Positions 33,646-36,813 of a stretch of DNA of 36,813 bases are shown here, in pieces. Each line of letters starts with the position of its first letter. Position 1 is the first letter of the stretch. Position numbers and translations under genes: made by a program. The DNA comes from DASZXJ01 sp035545895. Its GTDB lineage: Bacteria; Planctomycetota; Phycisphaerae; Tepidisphaerales; Tepidisphaeraceae. The notes beneath the pieces were generated by a model. It was given only the letters and a program-made list of their open reading frames with translations, was not told the DNA's origin and did no database searches. The stretch lies in the NCBI GenBank assembly GCA_035545895.1, contig DASZXJ010000067.1:1-36813 (forward strand). Reading direction: 5' to 3'.

Positions 33646-34863
33646 ATGCAGACTTTTGCATATTCAGCTCGAGACGAAAATGGTTCGCCCGCCAACGGGA
33701 CAATGCAGGCTGCGTCCATTGCGGAAGTCACACAGCAGCTGCGCGCCAGCGGCAAATACCCCATTTCGGTCAAACCCGTCGCCAGCCCTGAAGCGGCTGC
33801 CGCGATCCAGAGCAGTAGCGGGATCAAAATCTCCCGCGCCGAAGTCATCCAGATCGCCCAACAGCTTGCGATCATGCTTGAGACGGGCGTGACCTTGGTC
33901 GAGGCGCTGGAATGTATTTCCAGCCAGGCCATCAAACCGAACGTCAAGCGACTGGTCGAAGACCTCGCCACCGAAGTGCAAGGCGGAAGCGATTTCAGCG
34001 TTGCACTGGCGCGTCATCCCAGGAGCTTTCCGCGCGTCTTCGTCGCGCTGGTCAAAGCGGCTGAGAAGAGCGGCATGATGTCGCGCCTGCTTAACCGAGC
34101 GACCGAATACCTCCGAGACGAGCATGAAACCGTCCGTCGAGTTAAAGGAGCACTGACGTACCCGGGCATCATGCTTGCGTTTGCGATCACCACGACGATT
34201 TTCCTCCTAACCTTTGTGTTGCCCCGGTTTACCGTGATTTACGCCAGCAAAGGTGCAGCTCTTCCCATGCCCACCAAAATCCTGATGGGCATGAGCGACT
34301 TTTTGGTCGCCCACTATCTGCTGCTGATCGCAAGCGTGATGGGCCTGTGCGCCGGTGTTTATTTCTACATTGGCACGGATCAGGGCAGACGCGTTTGGCA
34401 TTGGATTCAACTGCATACTCCCTTGATTGGCGCAATGTTCCGCAAGATGCACCTGTCACGAGGGTTGCGCATGCTCGGGACCATGGCGGGGGCGGGGGTC
34501 AATCTTCTCGACTGCGTGACCACTGCCCACGACCTTTGCCCCAACATTTACTTCCGCGAGTTGTGGGATGAAGTTTCATCCCAAATCCAGACCGGCAAGC
34601 AGATGTCCGAACCGCTTTCCAGAAGCAATCTCGTTCCCCGATCGATTGCCCAGATGATCCACAGCGGCGAGAAGAGCGGCAAGCTCGCTCAGGTGACCGA
34701 GCAGGTGGCTTCGTTCTCGGAACAGGAATTGAAGGAAACCATCGTCGATCTGACTCGCTACATCGAGCCGGCCATGATTATCATCATGGGTCTGATCATC
34801 GGTGGTGTATCGCTGGCCCTGATGCTGCCGGTCTTTACGATCAGCCGCGTGATGGCGCAATAG
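33646..34863 (+). CDS. gspF: GspF/PilC-type inner-membrane platform protein
   Basis: 405 residues from ATG 33646, which gives the usual MxTFAYxARD start; a GTG at 33634 inside the gspE stop region is less likely. Two GspF cytoplasmic domains: residues ~55-175 with IAQQLAIMLETGVTLVEALE and VFVALVKAAEKSGMM, then two membrane helices (~168-195 and ~218-245). The second copy lies at ~255-375, with LSRGLRMLGTMAGAGVNLLDC and SIAQMIHSGEKSGKLAQV, and a third helix IEPAMIIIMGLIIGGVSLALMLPVF at the end. It anchors the pseudopilus base and contacts the ATPase. It is the last gene of the run. Confidence 0.95.
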   Translation: MQTFAYSARDENGSPANGTMQAASIAEVTQQLRASGKYPISVKPVASPEAAAAIQSSSGIKISRAEVIQIAQQLAIMLETGVTLVEALECISSQAIKPNVKRLVEDLATEVQGGSDFSVALARHPRSFPRVFVALVKAAEKSGMMSRLLNRATEYLRDEHETVRRVKGALTYPGIMLAFAITTTIFLLTFVLPRFTVIYASKGAALPMPTKILMGMSDFLVAHYLLLIASVMGLCAGVYFYIGTDQGRRVWHWIQLHTPLIGAMFRKMHLSRGLRMLGTMAGAGVNLLDCVTTAHDLCPNIYFRELWDEVSSQIQTGKQMSEPLSRSNLVPRSIAQMIHSGEKSGKLAQVTEQVASFSEQELKETIVDLTRYIEPAMIIIMGLIIGGVSLALMLPVFTISRVMAQ

Positions 34864-35198
34864 GTCGATTTTTCGCCGTGGGTTCGTTTTGCATATTTGA
34901 TGGGTTCCAAAACCCACGGCGGTGCCGTGGGCGTTCGATAGTTGACTTCTTTTCTCTTTTCATCCTTCTGGCTTCTGACTCCTTTCCCCAAAATGGGTTC
35001 GTTCCGCATTTCACGGATTGGAACGCCTTGGAACATTTGGGATTCAAATTGTCCCACCGATGAGTGAATCGGAGGCCCATCGCGAAATCTTAATAGGGCG
35101 CGCAAATAATTTTGAACGGTGAACCATTCCCCGCGGCTGGACAACAATTGCCGGGCTTGACGCTATATAACCGGGTCAAAGATTGAGGGCTTTAATTT
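34864..35198. repeat. Repeat-rich gap of 347 bases between gspF and the peroxidase gene
   Basis: No protein gene is supported here. It holds a 10-base inverted repeat GCCGTGGGTT / AACCCACGGC (34875-34884 and 34911-34920). It also has two near-identical copies of TGGGTTCGTTxxGCAT (34879-34894 and 34994-35009, 14 of 16 bases alike), each followed by a divergent version of the same tail. On the other strand the pieces read as short frames with KTNPF- and MQNEPT-like text, a pattern I remember from spurious planctomycete protein entries. After about 35100 the sequence becomes a promoter-like region with TATATA at 35164-35169. The upstream -35 is unclear. Confidence 0.55.
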
Positions 35199-35210
35199 AA
35201 GGAGGCCTAT

Positions 35211-35786
35211 ATGCGCCCTGGTATCGTTTTGGGTCTGTTCATGGTCGGGTGGATTGGGGCTGGGGCGTTACTTCGCGCGGATGACAAGCCAACAACTTCG
35301 GTATTCGGATTTACCATGAAATCCCTGGCTGGGGAGGATGTGAACCTGGCTCAATATCAGGGCAAGGTGGTCATGGTCGTCAACACCGCCAGCAAGTGCG
35401 GGTTTACGCCGCAATACAAGGACCTGGAGGCGTTGTACGAAAAGTACAAGGACAAGGGGTTTGTGATCCTTGGGTTTCCCGCCAATAACTTTGGCAAGCA
35501 GGAGCCGGGGACCGACGCCCAGATCGCCGAGTTCTGCAAGGACAATTACAGCGTCAGCTTCCCCATGTTCTCCAAGATTTCGGTGCTGGAACCGGACAAG
35601 GCCGCGATTTACAAATATCTGACGACCCAGCCGCAGGAGAAGACGAAGGAAAGCGGCGAGGTAAAATGGAACTTTGAAAAGTTCCTGATCGGTAAGGACG
35701 GCAAGCTTGTATCGCGATGGCGCTCGCCCATCACGCCGATGAGCAATGACGTCGTGCAGACGATCGAAACGGAGCTGGCGAAATAA
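35211..35786 (+). CDS. Exported glutathione-peroxidase-family protein
   Basis: 191 residues with a signal peptide (cleavage near LRADD, ~residue 23). It has the near-perfect ribosome site TAAGGAGG five bases before ATG. The thioredoxin-like fold is shown by FTMKSLAGEDVNLAQYQGKVVMVVN, the active-site NTASKCGFTPQYKDLEAL (peroxidatic Cys63), LGFPANNFGKQEPG (conserved Gln97), FCKDNYSVSFPMF (Cys109, a possible resolving Cys) and KWNFEKFLIGKDG (conserved Trp and Asn). The Cys form, not selenocysteine, is encoded. Such proteins reduce peroxides, mostly with thioredoxin. The export signal would place it in the periplasm or an equivalent space. Confidence 0.95.
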   Translation: MRPGIVLGLFMVGWIGAGALLRADDKPTTSVFGFTMKSLAGEDVNLAQYQGKVVMVVNTASKCGFTPQYKDLEALYEKYKDKGFVILGFPANNFGKQEPGTDAQIAEFCKDNYSVSFPMFSKISVLEPDKAAIYKYLTTQPQEKTKESGEVKWNFEKFLIGKDGKLVSRWRSPITPMSNDVVQTIETELAK

Positions 35787-35823
35787 TAACGAGTTTTGCT
35801 TACAGCCTACACAGATTGGACAG

Positions 35824-36813
35824 ATGAAAACCAGTAATCAATCGCGCGGGAGGAATTGGAAATCGTTTTTTAGCCACAGAGAACACGGAGGACACGGAGA
35901 AAAGACAAAAGAAACAATCTCTGTGAACTCCGTGGCTAATATTTTTGCGTTTTGTGCAATCGTTTTAGTAAACAGCATTTGTCTGAACGCACGTGCAGCG
36001 ACGCCCAACCTCGCCGGGCAGATCGATCGGCCGCTGCGCTATCGGCCGGAGAATGGCGACTTTGTCATCGTCAACGGGCCCGATTCGTTCAACCGGTCGC
36101 TGTATGGCAGCAACACCGCGTTCCGCGCGGACGCCGGCGACAAACCGGAGGTAAGCCTGTTCCTCCCTGGCCGCGGCGGCACGATACGCTTCGCGGTCAA
36201 GACCCCATCGCAGGTGAAGTGGCTTCACGAATCGCGGAAGATCGTCGCGCGATATCGGCCCGGCTCGATGGTCTATGAGATTTCCGACCCGGCCTGGAAC
36301 GATTCCATTTTACAAATGACGATCCTGGCGATCGATTCAGTGGATGGGGTGATCGTCAAGGCGCAGTTTGACCAGTCGCCGGAACAGGCGGAGTTCATCG
36401 CAGCGTTTGGCGCGGGCAATGGCGATCGCGGCTCGCGCAACGGCGACATCGGCACGGAACGCATGCCCGTCAGCCAGTTCTTCGCGTTCCAGCCGGAATA
36501 CGCCAGCAACAGCCATTACCAGATCAATGGCCGATCGTTTGACCTGGTCCGCGGCGCACTGAGCAGCACGACGTTTCCCAACACCGATGGCAATTCCACC
36601 GCGGCGGCAGCGACGACGCGCATCGCGGGAATGTTCGACGACGGCGCGACGCTGGCAATCGCGGACGGGACCAAGTGGCCGTCGGCTGCTGATCTGCTCG
36701 GCTCGGCTGGGCAGCAGACAGGCTCGCCGGTGGTCATTTCACGCGCGGCGGTCAAGGCGAATCAACCCAATTACGCCGGCTTGCAGGTTTTGGCGTCGCG
36801 GACGGCGACCGTA
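35824..36813 (+). CDS. DUF4450-like exported protein, 3' truncated, with a repeat element inside its start region
   Basis: Open to the right edge (at least 330 codons). After a hydrophobic segment NIFAFCAIVLVNSICLNARA the body reads RPLRYRPENGDFVIVNGPDSFNRSLYG, then NTAFRADAGDKPEVSLFLPGRGG and FFAFQPEYASNSHYQINGRSF. This fits the DUF4450 family, large exported proteins in polysaccharide-rich settings (from memory). The exact start is unsure: ATG 35824 is in frame but its leader includes ~23 residues read through the inverted-repeat element at 35870-35939. GTG 35923 and GTG 35932 lie within the repeat. GGGAGGA at 35848-35854 is not followed by a start codon, so the original start may have been lost. 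Confidence 0.65.
   Translation, partial: MKTSNQSRGRNWKSFFSHREHGGHGEKTKETISVNSVANIFAFCAIVLVNSICLNARAATPNLAGQIDRPLRYRPENGDFVIVNGPDSFNRSLYGSNTAFRADAGDKPEVSLFLPGRGGTIRFAVKTPSQVKWLHESRKIVARYRPGSMVYEISDPAWNDSILQMTILAIDSVDGVIVKAQFDQSPEQAEFIAAFGAGNGDRGSRNGDIGTERMPVSQFFAFQPEYASNSHYQINGRSFDLVRGALSSTTFPNTDGNSTAAAATTRIAGMFDDGATLAIADGTKWPSAADLLGSAGQQTGSPVVISRAAVKANQPNYAGLQVLASRTATV
35870..35939. repeat. Dispersed inverted-repeat element (TTAGCCAC...GTGGCTAA)
   Basis: A 70-base element with perfect 8-base ends TTAGCCAC / GTGGCTAA. The arms continue as imperfect complements (ACAGAGAACACGGAG against CTCTGTGAACTCC). It contains the text CACAGAGAACACGGAGGACA, a string I remember as a very common intergenic repeat of planctomycetes and some other phyla. 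It is in frame with the gene that follows. Confidence 0.75.

Noticed and set aside
29921..33703. A 1260-codon open frame on the minus strand
   Set aside because: It lies fully opposite the HD-GYP, STAS and GspE genes, which have clear domains and ribosome sites. The minus-strand protein shows no recognisable domain and is a by-product of the codon bias of the real genes.
1..36813. tRNA, rRNA, CRISPR arrays, insertion sequences with transposase, prophage blocks
   Set aside because: None seen on reading; no regularly spaced repeats, transposase motifs or phage structural genes apart from the single S74 domain.

Overview
The window reads as a chromosomal segment of a planctomycete, most likely a member of the Phycisphaerae (Tepidisphaera/Humisphaera-like). 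This is inference from several signs: exported proteins rich in Thr-Gln-Pro and Ala-Thr-Arg-Pro linkers, an ECF sigma factor overlapping a membrane Ser/Thr kinase, a tandem set of pseudopilin genes, and intergenic repeats of types I remember from planctomycete genomes. No rRNA or other taxonomic marker is present. Nearly all genes are on the + strand, tightly packed, often with 1-26 base overlaps.

Layout. (1) 2-6259: an operon for a type II secretion / type IV pilus-like envelope machine. It holds a GspL-like protein (cut by the left edge), a GspM/PilO-like protein, a GspC/PilP-like exported protein, a protein joining secretin N-domains to a phage-type S74 self-cleaving chaperone domain, a secretin, and a lipoprotein. 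(2) 6265-8248, minus strand: an exported alpha/beta hydrolase and a small lipoprotein, separated by a long hairpin repeat. (3) 8373-11257: an ECF sigma factor overlapping a Ser/Thr kinase that starts with a zinc-finger-like anti-sigma motif. (4) 11448-16366: uvrB, a TPR/O-GlcNAc-transferase-like gene and nadC. (5) 16367-17036: 670 bases without a credible protein gene but full of local hairpins, a candidate structured RNA or long leader. (6) 17037-27938: a second pilus/secretion operon with six pseudopilin-type genes, one small exported protein, PilM, PilN, PilO, a PilP/GspB-like protein, a PilQ-type secretin and a TPR lipoprotein. (7) 28006-34863: histidine kinase, receiver protein, HD-GYP protein, STAS protein, then the GspE/PilB ATPase and GspF/PilC platform protein. 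(8) 34864-36813: a repeat-rich gap, an exported glutathione-peroxidase-like protein, a second repeat element, and the start of a DUF4450-like protein cut by the right edge.

How the parts may work together: regions 1 and 6 each encode an inner-membrane assembly set and an outer-membrane secretin, but only one ATPase and one platform protein are visible, and no prepilin peptidase. The ATPase has an MshEN-like N-terminus, a fold known in relatives to bind cyclic di-GMP, and sits just downstream of an HD-GYP (cyclic di-GMP phosphodiesterase family) gene. A kinase/receiver/HD-GYP/STAS circuit tuning the motor is therefore a reasonable hypothesis.

The most unusual things seen are the secretin-N-domain/S74 fusion at 2530-3897, the structured gap at 16367-16912, and an inverted-repeat element that forms part of the N-terminal reading frame of the last gene.
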